A stretch of DNA of 5,575 bases. Origin: Cytophagales bacterium. Its GTDB lineage: Bacteria; Bacteroidota; Bacteroidia; Cytophagales; Cyclobacteriaceae. Position 1 is the stretch's first letter. Every line of letters begins with the position of its first letter. Below the pieces are notes generated by a model. It had not been told where the DNA came from and made no database searches. It saw nothing but the letters and a program-made list of their open reading frames with translations. This document shows positions 1 to 5,575 of the stretch, in pieces. The position numbers were made by a program, and so were the translations under genes. Location of the stretch: NCBI GenBank assembly GCA_003537495.1, contig DPSB01000276.1, positions 1 to 5,575 on the forward strand. Reading direction: 5' to 3'.

Positions 1-1172
1 AATATAATAATGAGTACACCTATCAATAATTTTTGCAGAAAGCCATCGCCCGGAATAATCTGGCTGGGTAATAATGCAATGATGGCGATGAGGATAACAC
101 TGCCTATAATTACAACCTTAAAGGATAAGTCGTTTTCGGTACGAGATACACCACCTTCTGATTTTTCTTTTAATGAACTGATGCTTTCGCGGAAGGAACT
201 AATAATAGTGGGGATAGTTTTCATTAAGGTAATGAAACCACCCGCAGCCACAGCACCAGCACCAATCTGCCGAATGTATGCTCTGTAAATTGCCGATGAA
301 TTATTTCCAAAGGTATGCGCTACCGGATCCCATACTCCTGGCCCACCCTCAGTATTAATATCGGTTAGATAGCCAAGCTTAACAAGTTGTAATGCTATAG
401 TATCAGGTTCAACTAATGTTGCAATCAGCGGAATCATGGCCCACCACGCCAATACGGAACCCGCCACCAACACACCACCAATGCGTGGGCCGATAATATA
501 CCCAACACCTAAATACTCGGGTGTAATCTCACCATTAATAGTAGCAGATGGCCAGAACTTGTTTACCTGATTCGTAACAAAAGTTGGGGCCTCGGCAATT
601 ACATGAAACACTTTTTGCAACACGGCATAAACCAACGCTACACCCATTCCCAGAAACGCGGTCTTGGCAAACTCACCACCTTTTTCACCGGCTTGTAACA
701 CCGAGGCACAGGCTGTGCCTTCCGGATATGGAAGTGTATCGTGTTCTTTTACAATCAACGATCGCCTTAACGGGATCATCATCAACGTTCCCAACATGCC
801 ACCAAATGCAGCGAGGATAAGAATGGTTAAGTAATTAAAGAATGCATCACCATTGGCTCCGGGCGACAGAAACAAAAATCCCGGTAAGGTAAACACCACA
901 CCCGCTGCAATCGACTCACCAGCTGAACCGGTTGTCTGTATAATGTTATTTTCAAGAATGGTTGTTTTAAGAAACTTCCGCCCCAGCGTAATGGCAATTA
1001 CGGCAATGGGTATTGATGCGGATACGGTAAGGCCAGCCTTTAACGCCAGATAAACCGTTGAACATCCAAACAGAATACCGAACAAGGCTCCAAATACTAC
1101 CGACTTAACTGTAAACTCGGCTACGTTTTGCTCGGGTGCGATGTAGGGTTTGAACTTATTGGCATTCTCCAT
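1..1172 (-). CDS. OPT-family oligopeptide transporter, N-terminal part (cut by window edge)
   Basis: A frame open from an ATG at 1172-1170 to the left edge gives 390 residues with no stop, so the C-terminal part lies outside the window. Proteins of this prokaryotic OPT group are usually about 600-700 residues. The protein is strongly hydrophobic with several membrane segments, including roughly residues 23-45, 50-65, 112-135, 172-190, 225-250, 300-320 and 352-370. Family-like stretches include STVYLALKAGLTVSASIPI (38-56), the Gly/Ser-rich IIQTTGSAGESIAAG (77-91) and LPYPEGTACASVLQAGE (147-163). By family, it is a proton-coupled importer of oligopeptides, or of metal chelates as in the related YSL branch, in the inner membrane; the substrate is not readable here. 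The start is supported by a short hydrophilic N-terminus before the first membrane segment. No clear ribosome binding site precedes it. It is divergent from the SSS symporter. The family call is firm. Confidence 0.92.
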   Translation of the reverse strand, partial: MENANKFKPYIAPEQNVAEFTVKSVVFGALFGILFGCSTVYLALKAGLTVSASIPIAVIAITLGRKFLKTTILENNIIQTTGSAGESIAAGVVFTLPGFLFLSPGANGDAFFNYLTILILAAFGGMLGTLMMIPLRRSLIVKEHDTLPYPEGTACASVLQAGEKGGEFAKTAFLGMGVALVYAVLQKVFHVIAEAPTFVTNQVNKFWPSATINGEITPEYLGVGYIIGPRIGGVLVAGSVLAWWAMIPLIATLVEPDTIALQLVKLGYLTDINTEGGPGVWDPVAHTFGNNSSAIYRAYIRQIGAGAVAAGGFITLMKTIPTIISSFRESISSLKEKSEGGVSRTENDLSFKVVIIGSVILIAIIALLPSQIIPGDGFLQKLLIGVLIII

Positions 1173-1258
1173 AGGTGTACGGTTTAAGTGAAATAATTTC
1201 AGGTTTCAACTTATAAAAAAATCCTTACTTTTAAACCTTTCCGGTAAACCACTATACT
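1173..1258. promoter_or_regulatory. Divergent promoter region between the OPT and SSS transporter genes
   Basis: These 86 AT-rich bases separate two start codons pointing away from each other, so both promoters should lie here or just inside the genes. On the plus strand, TACTTTTA at 1226-1233 matches the Bacteroidota -7 box TAnnTTTG at all but the last base. A weak upstream partner, TTTC at 1204-1207, sits 18 bases before it, slightly short of the usual 19-21. If used, transcription would start about 20 bases before the symporter ATG. No convincing box was found for the minus-strand gene. No Shine-Dalgarno sequence is seen before either ATG, which is common in this phylum. No clear operator palindrome was noticed. 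Confidence 0.35.
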
Positions 1259-2728
1259 ATGATTTATTCGATTGTAAGTATTACCTACCTGATTATTCTG
1301 GTGGGTATCATTATCTATAAGAGCAGATCGGTAAAGAATGAAGAGGATTTTACTGTAGCCGGAAGAGGTGTACCCGTGTATCTCTTAGTTGGTACTTTAA
1401 TTTGTACCTGGATTGGTTCTGGAAGTTTGTTTGGTACCGCAGGGTTAAGTTTCCGTTCTGGTTTTGGTGAGCTTTGGTTCTCGGCCGGTGCCTGGATCGG
1501 CATTATTGTTATTTACTTCGTTGCAGAAAGAGTTCGCAAAATCGCCAAGATTACCCTTACCGATTTATTAGAACAAAGGTATAATCACACAGCCCGCATT
1601 CTTGGCTCTGTAACCATTATTGTTGCCTATCTGGTTATTGCAGGTTACCAGTTTAAAGGTGGCGGGCGCTTTATTTCTATTCTTTCCAATGGCGCAATTG
1701 ATCTTGAGACCGGAGCGCTTATTACGTGTGTAGTTGTTATTGCCTTTACCGCTTTGGCGGGAATGGTTTCCATTGTATCTATTGATATCTTTAATGGTGT
1801 TGTTATGCTGGTAGCTATGATTCTCACGCTTCCATTTGCCATAGCGGCACATGGAGGTGTAGATGCCGTTGTTACTACCATTGAAGGTACCAAGCCTGAG
1901 TATCTCTCGCTTTTTGAAGGCCATGATGCCTGGTGGATATTAGGCGTAATACTACCCACCTTTCTATTATTGATGAGTGAGAGTAGTATCTATCAGAAAT
2001 TTGCCTCCGCTAAAGATTCGGCTTCGGCTAAGAAAGCAGTAATCGGCATGTTGGCCGGTGTGGTTATTATAGAGTTTGTAATGTGTGCCATAGCTGTGGT
2101 GGGCTTTGCAATTTATTCAAAAGATCCACGGTTCTTTCTTACCGATGGTTCAATCAATCGCGCCATGTCGGAAGAAATTATCTTACGGATTGGATTTGAA
2201 CAGGTGCCTGCGTTGGTGGGGTCCATGTTGTTTGCAGCCGGAGTAGCCATTATCCTTTCAACCGGCAATACATTCCTGATGGTAACTTCTACCAATCTAA
2301 GCAACGATATTTTAAAACCATATTTTTTTAAAAATGCAGATTCAAAAAAAGTTATCCGCATTCAACAAATCAGTATTGCCATATTGGGGTTACTGGCCTA
2401 TGCGTTGGTAACGCAGTTTCAAACCGTGCTCGAAATGGCTTTCATCTCGTACACCATGATTGGAGCTTCACTTGCACCTGTTTTATTAGCAAGCTTCTTT
2501 TGGAAACGGGTTACGCCTACTGGTGGCGTGGCTTCAATTATTGCAGGTATGTCGGTACCGGTAATCAACAAGTTACTCGAAGTTGCCGGGTTATCGATTG
2601 GAATATTTCCAGTAGATACCGACTACGTAGCTATTCCTTCGCTCGCAGCTTCGTTAGTTATGCTGGTGGGTGTAAGTTTATTAACCAAGCCCTCACCACC
2701 CGAAAAATGGAAACCATTTTTTGATTAG
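1259..2728 (+). CDS. Sodium:solute symporter (SSS family)
   Basis: This 489-residue polytopic membrane protein has the normal length and layout of the SSS family (about 13 membrane helices, short extracytoplasmic N-terminus). Family-like features are the first core helix TWIGSGSLFGTAGLSF (50-65), the stretch around SIVSIDIFNGVVML (171-184) matching the family's conserved Asp-containing segment, and YQKFASAKDSASAKKA (245-260), matching the usual YQR..AAKD..EAK loop. Further on come ILSTGNTFLMVTSTNLSNDI (332-351), the helix whose Ser/Thr residues form the Na2 sodium site in solved members, and FFWKRVTPTGGVASIIAG (413-430). It should import a solute with sodium across the inner membrane. The substrate (amino acid, sugar, carboxylate) cannot be assigned. 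The TM8 sequence reads STGNT where many relatives have STADS. The ATG at 1259 starts directly before the first membrane segment; no ribosome binding site is apparent. The gene ends 8 bases from the convergent pirin gene. Confidence 0.93.
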   Translation: MIYSIVSITYLIILVGIIIYKSRSVKNEEDFTVAGRGVPVYLLVGTLICTWIGSGSLFGTAGLSFRSGFGELWFSAGAWIGIIVIYFVAERVRKIAKITLTDLLEQRYNHTARILGSVTIIVAYLVIAGYQFKGGGRFISILSNGAIDLETGALITCVVVIAFTALAGMVSIVSIDIFNGVVMLVAMILTLPFAIAAHGGVDAVVTTIEGTKPEYLSLFEGHDAWWILGVILPTFLLLMSESSIYQKFASAKDSASAKKAVIGMLAGVVIIEFVMCAIAVVGFAIYSKDPRFFLTDGSINRAMSEEIILRIGFEQVPALVGSMLFAAGVAIILSTGNTFLMVTSTNLSNDILKPYFFKNADSKKVIRIQQISIAILGLLAYALVTQFQTVLEMAFISYTMIGASLAPVLLASFFWKRVTPTGGVASIIAGMSVPVINKLLEVAGLSIGIFPVDTDYVAIPSLAASLVMLVGVSLLTKPSPPEKWKPFFD

Positions 2729-2736
2729 ACGAGCAC

Positions 2737-3654
2737 CTACGAAAACGCCTGCGGTGCCGGTGATGAACCTGCCGGGCGCGACTTATCTTCCGGCAATGGA
2801 ACAAACTCATGATTATCGTTTGGCGGCAAAATAATTCTTCCCTCCTTCCAATCGTGTTTGGCTTGTTCTATTCTTTCCTTGCGCGATGATACAAAGTTCC
2901 ACCAGATAAAACGCTCGCCCAAAGGCTCGCCACCCAACAACATTAGAGTAGCTGGTTCTCGTGCGATAATAACCGGATCAACACCGGAGTTAAATACCAG
3001 CATTTGTCCGGCTGCATAGGTTCTGCCTGCTACTTCCACACTACCTTTTGCTAAATAGATTGCGCGTTCGCTATATCCTTGTGGTAAGCCGAAGCGAGCA
3101 CCTGGATCCAACACCACATGTAAATAAAACAAAGGCGAATGGGTTTTTACTTTATTGGTTAATCCATACGCATCGCCAGCAATCAACCGCATCCACACGC
3201 CTTTATCGGTAAATACCGGCAATTCTTCTTGTTGATAGTTTACAAATGTGGGATCAGCCTCTTCATCCTTCTCGGGTAAAGCCACCCAGGTTTGTATCAA
3301 CTCAAAGTTACCGGCTGCCAGTACTATTGGATCTTCAAAGCGTTCGGAGTGCGCAACGCCTTTACCGGCTGTCATCCAGTTTACTTCTCCGGGCTTTATA
3401 ATTTGTTGTACACCCAAACTATCGCGATGGGTAATCTGCCCGCCAAACAAATACGAAACGGTTGACAACCCGATGTGTGGATGTGGTAATACATCCATGT
3501 TGGAAAGTTGTTTAGGATCGGCTTTTACCGGACCGCCATGATCCATGAAAATGAATGGCCCTACCATTCTGCGTTGACGAAACGGGAGAATGCGTTTCAC
3601 ATTCATGCCTGCACCCAGCGAGGCTGCACGGGATTCAATAACCAGATCGAGCAT
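2737..3654 (-). CDS. Pirin family protein (bicupin metalloprotein)
   Basis: This complete 305-residue protein is close to the usual pirin length (about 230-300). The N-terminal cupin carries the hallmark metal site: H58 and H60 in DVLPHPHIG (54-62), then H102 and E104 in GKGVAHSE (97-104). These correspond to the four ligands of human pirin (His56, His58, His101, Glu103). The GGQITHRDSLG stretch (71-81) is also typical. The C-terminal cupin follows from about residue 170 and includes the family block GGEPLGERFIWWNFVSS. The tail after about residue 275 is Pro/Ser-rich and probably flexible. Characterised pirins bind Fe(II); some act as quercetin 2,3-dioxygenase and some as redox-sensing regulators. 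The role here is unknown. It is expected to be cytoplasmic, as no signal peptide is seen. The ATG at 3654 is the natural start, beginning the usual pirin N-terminus. It stands alone, convergent with the symporter. Confidence 0.94.
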   Translation of the reverse strand: MLDLVIESRAASLGAGMNVKRILPFRQRRMVGPFIFMDHGGPVKADPKQLSNMDVLPHPHIGLSTVSYLFGGQITHRDSLGVQQIIKPGEVNWMTAGKGVAHSERFEDPIVLAAGNFELIQTWVALPEKDEEADPTFVNYQQEELPVFTDKGVWMRLIAGDAYGLTNKVKTHSPLFYLHVVLDPGARFGLPQGYSERAIYLAKGSVEVAGRTYAAGQMLVFNSGVDPVIIAREPATLMLLGGEPLGERFIWWNFVSSRKERIEQAKHDWKEGRIILPPNDNHEFVPLPEDKSRPAGSSPAPQAFS

Positions 3655-3770
3655 AAAAATTTCTTTAGTGCAAGAACGGGAAGATGATGCGGAAATGAAA
3701 GGAGTAATGATTATTACCGGTTGCCAGTTGTCGGTTTTGTGTGACGATGGTTTCGGTTAGTACAGGAGAA

Positions 3771-3896
3771 ATTCTGAGTGGCAAGTACTGCGGATTACTA
3801 AACGCTGACAAGTTTAAAAGACTTGATGAAAGGAGTAAAACAGCCGATGCCCGAACGAAGATTCTCCTGATTTAGAAACGGATGACTTATGAATAA
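3771..3896. repeat. Intergenic repeat, copy 1 of 2
   Basis: This 126-bp copy is a diverged direct repeat of 3967-4090. The two copies agree best at the ends. Both begin ATTCTGAGTGGCAA and continue TACT-CGGA with one difference. Both share TGCCCGAACGAAGA, then TCTCCTGATTT, then AAACGGAT and TGAATAA near the right end. The middle is only loosely similar. Copy 1 also has a perfect 8-bp inverted repeat: CAGGAGAA at 3763-3770 just outside the left end and TTCTCCTG at 3862-3869. A small inner stem, CAAGT/ACTTG, lies at about 3809-3825. No transposase is present. It is probably a decayed non-autonomous element or a family of intergenic repeats; which one cannot be decided from one window. Confidence 0.7.
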
Positions 3897-3898
3897 GG

Positions 3899-3940
3899 GG
3901 ATCCTTCGCTCCCATGCACAAGGCCCGCCCTACTCAGGAT
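3899..3940. repeat. Short inverted motif between the two repeat copies
   Basis: GGATCCTTCGCTCC begins at 3899 and CTACTCAGGAT ends at 3940, with ATCCT (3901-3905) and AGGAT (3936-3940) as complementary ends. On the opposite strand, both flanking repeat copies have the same architecture: GATTCTTCG or GAATCTTCG at one end and CACTCAGAATT at the other. This segment therefore looks like a shorter member of the same family in inverted orientation. The match is short, so the relation is tentative. Confidence 0.4.
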
Positions 3941-3966
3941 TGGTTGTATAGTATAGTAAGGCAGCA

Positions 3967-4090
3967 ATTCTGAGTGGCAAATACTACGGACTTTTTTCAA
4001 AAGAAAGTTTAAGATGAGTTGATGGAGAAGTAAAGAGTAATGCCCGAACGAAGAATCTCCTGATTTGAAAACGGATTGACTTTTGAATAA
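3967..4090. repeat. Intergenic repeat, copy 2 of 2
   Basis: This 124-bp copy lies in the same orientation as 3771-3896, with starts 196 bases apart. Its conserved blocks are ATTCTGAGTGGCAA (3967-3980), TGCCCGAACGAAGA near 4041-4054, TCTCCTGATTT after one differing base, and TTTTGAATAA ending at 4090. The centre differs by substitutions and small gaps. Unlike copy 1, its left flank has lost the CAGGAGAA arm, so only ATTCT/AGAAT is left of the terminal inverted repeat. The copy ends about 20 bases from the 3' end of the broken BRO gene. Confidence 0.7.
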
Positions 4091-4332
4091 GCTGTTATTG
4101 CAGGCAACTATCATTTCAATTTTTTCTTGTTTTCTATCGGTGGTAAGAAGTTCTCCCCCTTTACAACTTTCTTTCCTGTTTTTTGTTCAAGCGCAATGCG
4201 AGCGTCTTTAACAATCTTACCACCCTTCTTTCCGGCAACAGCATTTTGCTTAAGTCCCTTAGCAACATCTGTTTCTGCAATTTGTCTGGTTGATAGTTCC
4301 GCCAATGCTGTAAAAATTAATTCAGCTTCACT

Positions 4333-4376
4333 CATGCCTGCGTGCCGGAATACCAGCACTTCGGTATGCAGGCATG
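4333..4376. mobile_element. Miniature palindromic insertion in the BRO pseudogene (36 bp between CATG copies)
   Basis: On the minus strand the BRO frame reads ...LRDHM, then 40 extra bases, then SEAEL.... Deleting exactly 40 bases rejoins GATCACATG to AGTGAAGCT in one frame, so the insertion boundaries are precise. The insert appears as 36 bp (4337-4372) flanked by CATG at 4333-4336 and 4373-4376, consistent with a 4-bp target duplication. The ends form a perfect 9-bp inverted repeat, CATGCCTGC/GCAGGCATG. On the minus strand an inner stem GTGCTGG/CCGGCAC (one G-U pair) with loop TATT stacks directly on the outer stem, leaving an 8-base bulge, ATACCGAA. It encodes no protein and would need mobilisation in trans. 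It resembles in principle the palindromic elements found inside genes of Rickettsia. CATG is itself palindromic, so duplication and terminal repeat cannot be separated. Confidence 0.7.
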
Positions 4377-4778
4377 TGATCGCGAAGGTTTTGGCTCTTT
4401 AACTGCTTTTTCAGTTTGTGTTGCTTTACCGTTAAGCCCGACCATTCCTGATGGATGATGTTTGTAAGCAGAGCAAACTCATCCTGTTTTTCAACTCCGC
4501 TTTTCTTCCAGTAATCGGTATTGCTTGTTACGGGTTTCCTGGCCAGTCATGCGTTGCTGAATCCATTTTTCACTTCGACCCAGCTTCTGCCAATTTTCAC
4601 GGGCGCGCTCTACGCTTTCTTCCGGGTTTGCTATTTCGCTTATACGCTCATAGCCCACTTTAGCCAGCCATTGTTTGAAGGGTTCTGCTTTGGGTGAGGG
4701 TATGGATTGAATGATACGTAGTAATGCTTTTGTATCTGCAACATCCGTTTCACGCATTTTGCCATCATTTGCCTCCAT

Positions 4779-4811
4779 TTTGAACTGTCAACAAATTGTC
4801 GACAGTTCAAA
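4779..4811. repeat. 33-bp near-perfect palindrome spanning the premature stop of the BRO gene
   Basis: The arms TTTGAACTGTC (4779-4789) and GACAGTTCAAA (4801-4811) are perfectly complementary over 11 bp. Inside them, after one mismatch, ACAA and TTGT pair as well, leaving a single central base. In all, 15 of 16 pairs match. The one mispair involves position 4790, the first base of the TGA stop on the minus strand. With C there, giving the expected Arg codon CGA, the palindrome would be perfect. The protein aligns through this region without extra residues, so it is coding sequence and not an inserted element. Confidence 0.75.
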
Positions 4812-4988
4812 TCCGTCCTCGGTTTTTACACGAGTTTTCATTTTGAACCAATAATCCCTAGGATTCGGGCTTTCGGTTAATATTTCAACAACATCAATAA
4901 CTGAAAAATACCATTGCTCGGTTTTCTCATCCCAGTGGGTTCTTACTTTCTTGGATTCAAACAATTTTATATTGCTCATACTTTTCAT

Positions 4989-5237
4989 ATCAAGAACCTA
5001 ACATATTAACTAATTCAATTTACTACCTCAAAATAAGGTTTTAATCTCTTACATAAAACGCTTAAATAAACATTCTTCGTGACTTTAAATACTGACTAAA
5101 CGAGTAGGTAAGAATGCTACCGGTAAAAAGTTGTGGCGACTTGACTTAATCTATTGCAGTATTTTATGTTACGAAGTTGCCGGTGAAGAACACCGGCAAT
5201 GGCGGGGTTGACACAATGCTTGATGTTCTACTGTCAT
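4989..5237. other. Intergenic region upstream of the BRO pseudogene
   Basis: These 249 AT-rich bases lie between the BRO start and the end of the right-hand gene. The part next to the BRO gene should carry its promoter; TTATTTTG on the minus strand at 5036-5029 is a weak candidate for the Bacteroidota -7 box, 41 bases before the start. The other half contains the hairpin at 5177-5199. I see no gene, tRNA or repeat of the 3771-4090 family here. Confidence 0.6.
5177..5199 (-). terminator. Hairpin after the small right-hand gene, possible terminator
   Basis: TTGCCGGTG and CACCGGCAA form a perfect 9-bp stem with a 5-base loop. It lies about 40 bases downstream of the stop of the minus-strand gene ending at 5238, a suitable place for a terminator. 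Neither strand has a T-run straight after the stem, so it is not a canonical intrinsic terminator. It may instead protect an RNA 3' end or do something else. Confidence 0.35.
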
Positions 5238-5575
5238 TCAAACGCTGGTCAAAAGTTTTTGAAGTTGTAGCACTTTCTCTGGTGAAAAACTAATGGTAAT
5301 AATATCCGGTCCGGAGTAGTATCGAAACTGAATTGATTTAGCAGACTTCATTTGCTCAACAACCTCCTGCGCTAAAATATACTCCAACCTAATAACAGGA
5401 TGTCTCCTTTCAGTTGATCCTAGTCCTAAAGCATCCGTTGGATCATCATGTACAATCTTCATATCATCTTCCCGTCTTTGTACGTGCAGGCTAAAAGGTT
5501 TATCGTCTAGTATTATATACATTTTGTCTTCTAATCGGAATTGGGTTGGCTTCAGAATTATTACATCGAACAAAA
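5238..5575 (-). CDS. Hypothetical protein, probably 5'-partial at the window edge
   Basis: I do not recognise this protein. The frame is open from the right edge to TGA at 5240-5238. The only start-like codon near the edge is TTG at 5573, so the gene either continues beyond the window or starts at the in-frame ATG at 5522, giving 94 residues beginning MYIILDDKPFSLHVQRREDD. The sequence is mixed and charged, with no membrane segment, signal peptide, cysteine cluster or obvious catalytic motif. Alternating hydrophobic stretches (MYIILDD, IQFRYYS, DIITISF) suggest a small beta-rich soluble fold, with a helix-like segment EYILAQEVVEQMKSAKS in between and PEKVLQLQKLLTSV at the end. Residues before the ATG (DVIILKPTQFRLEDK) look protein-like, which slightly favours an upstream start. 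It lies upstream of the BRO pseudogene on the same strand, about 250 bases apart, so an operon is unlikely. Confidence 0.6.
   Translation of the reverse strand, partial: LFDVIILKPTQFRLEDKMYIILDDKPFSLHVQRREDDMKIVHDDPTDALGLGSTERRHPVIRLEYILAQEVVEQMKSAKSIQFRYYSGPDIITISFSPEKVLQLQKLLTSV

Larger units (their letters stand above)
3655..4110. other. Gene-free region with degenerate repeats
   Basis: These 456 bases lie between the pirin start and the end of the broken BRO gene. I see no credible gene: the longest frame (75 codons, minus strand, 3887-4114) runs through one repeat copy and has no recognisable protein pattern. The content is two direct repeat copies (3771-3896 and 3967-4090, annotated separately) and a motif between them at 3899-3940. 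The first part, 3655-3770, should hold the pirin promoter, but no clear -7/-33 pair was found. A 13-bp word, ATGAAAGGAGTAA, occurs at 3695-3707 and again inside the first repeat copy at 3826-3838, hinting at a further partial copy. Confidence 0.7.
4111..4988 (-). pseudogene. BRO-N-type (phage antirepressor-like) gene, broken by a stop, a frameshift and an insertion
   Basis: Three minus-strand pieces in three frames make one protein. Piece 1 (4988-4791) starts MKSMSNIKLFESKKVRTHWD and contains WYFSVIDVVEILTESPNPRDYW, the BRO-N start. It ends at TGA 4790-4788, where relatives I recall have Arg (LSTICRQLK). The same frame continues through KMRETDVADTKALLRIIQSI and PSPKAEPFKQWLAKVGYERI. One extra base at 4517-4523 then shifts the frame to DYWKKSGVEKQDEFALLTNI and on to KSQNLRDHM. 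A 40-bp insertion (within 4333-4376) shifts it again to SEAELIFTALAELSTRQIAE and a Gly/Lys-rich tail, GKKGGKIV...GKKVVKGENFLPP. Repaired, it is 278 residues, normal for this group. Such proteins are presumed DNA-binding and are common in prophages and mobile regions; the exact role is unknown. An alternative start is ATG at 4979. A candidate -7 box, TTATTTTG, lies at 5036-5029. It is almost certainly non-functional as one protein. Confidence 0.9.

Noticed and set aside
10..1053. Plus-strand frames of 66-92 codons (10-288, 584-820, 853-1053)
   Set aside because: They lie antisense to the OPT transporter, whose continuous, family-like translation explains the region. Their own translations show no recognisable pattern.
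1315..2361. Minus-strand frames of 62-118 codons inside the symporter region, and the plus-strand frame 2500-2724
   Set aside because: They are antisense or out-of-frame shadows of a clear SSS gene, with low-complexity or non-protein-like composition.
3248..3541. Plus-strand 97-codon frame
   Set aside because: It is antisense to the pirin gene, which has its full set of metal ligands in the other strand.
3771..4090. CRISPR array
   Set aside because: There are only two long, diverged units with no regular short repeats and spacers, and no cas gene is present.
3887..4114. Minus-strand 75-codon frame as a small gene
   Set aside because: It runs through a repeat copy, has no conserved counterpart in the other copy and shows no protein features.
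4517..4523. Programmed frameshift in the BRO gene
   Set aside because: The bases there do not form a typical slippery heptamer and other lesions are present.
4127..4663. Plus-strand frames 4127-4402 and 4451-4663, one with a hydrophobic signal-like start
   Set aside because: They are antisense to the BRO-N coding pieces, which reconstruct into one recognisable protein.
4788..4790. Recoding of TGA (readthrough or selenocysteine) in the BRO gene
   Set aside because: The gene also carries a frameshift and a 40-bp out-of-frame insertion, so decay is the simpler explanation. The expected residue is Arg, and CGA to TGA is a single transition.
5573..5575. TTG at 5573 as the true start of the right-hand gene
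   Set aside because: It sits at the very edge and is simply the first permissive codon. No upstream sequence is available to judge a ribosome binding site, and an ATG at 5522 or an upstream start is more likely.

Overview
The window looks like a stretch of chromosome from a member of the Bacteroidota, probably Cytophagales-like. The reasons are moderate G+C by eye, genes without clear Shine-Dalgarno sequences, AT-rich leaders, and the type of proteins encoded. This placement is an inference from style and was not tested by a search. No rRNA, tRNA or CRISPR array is visible.

Layout. (1) Positions 1-1172, minus strand: the N-terminal 390 residues of an OPT-family oligopeptide transporter, cut by the left window edge. 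(2) 1173-1258: a short divergent promoter region. (3) 1259-2728, plus strand: a complete sodium:solute symporter (SSS family). (4) 2737-3654, minus strand: a complete pirin-family bicupin protein, convergent with the symporter with only 8 bases between stop codons. (5) 3655-4110: a 456-base gene-free region holding two diverged direct copies of a ~125-bp repeat, with a shorter inverted-looking motif between them. (6) 4111-4988, minus strand: a BRO-N-type (phage antirepressor-like) gene broken by three lesions: an in-frame TGA, a +1 frameshift and a 40-bp palindromic insertion. Removing the 40 bp and the one extra base, and reading through the TGA, gives a continuous 278-residue protein. (7) 4989-5237: intergenic DNA with a 9-bp-stem hairpin. 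(8) 5238-5575, minus strand: a small unrecognised gene, probably entering from beyond the right edge.

How the genes relate. The OPT and SSS transporters share a divergent control region and could both serve uptake of peptides or amino acids, but the substrates cannot be read from the sequence. Pirin and the BRO remnant have no evident link to them. I do not see a new multi-gene system. The most notable structure is the small palindromic element inserted in the BRO gene. Next is a 33-nt near-perfect palindrome whose only mispair is the first base of the premature stop codon. Third is the intergenic repeat family.
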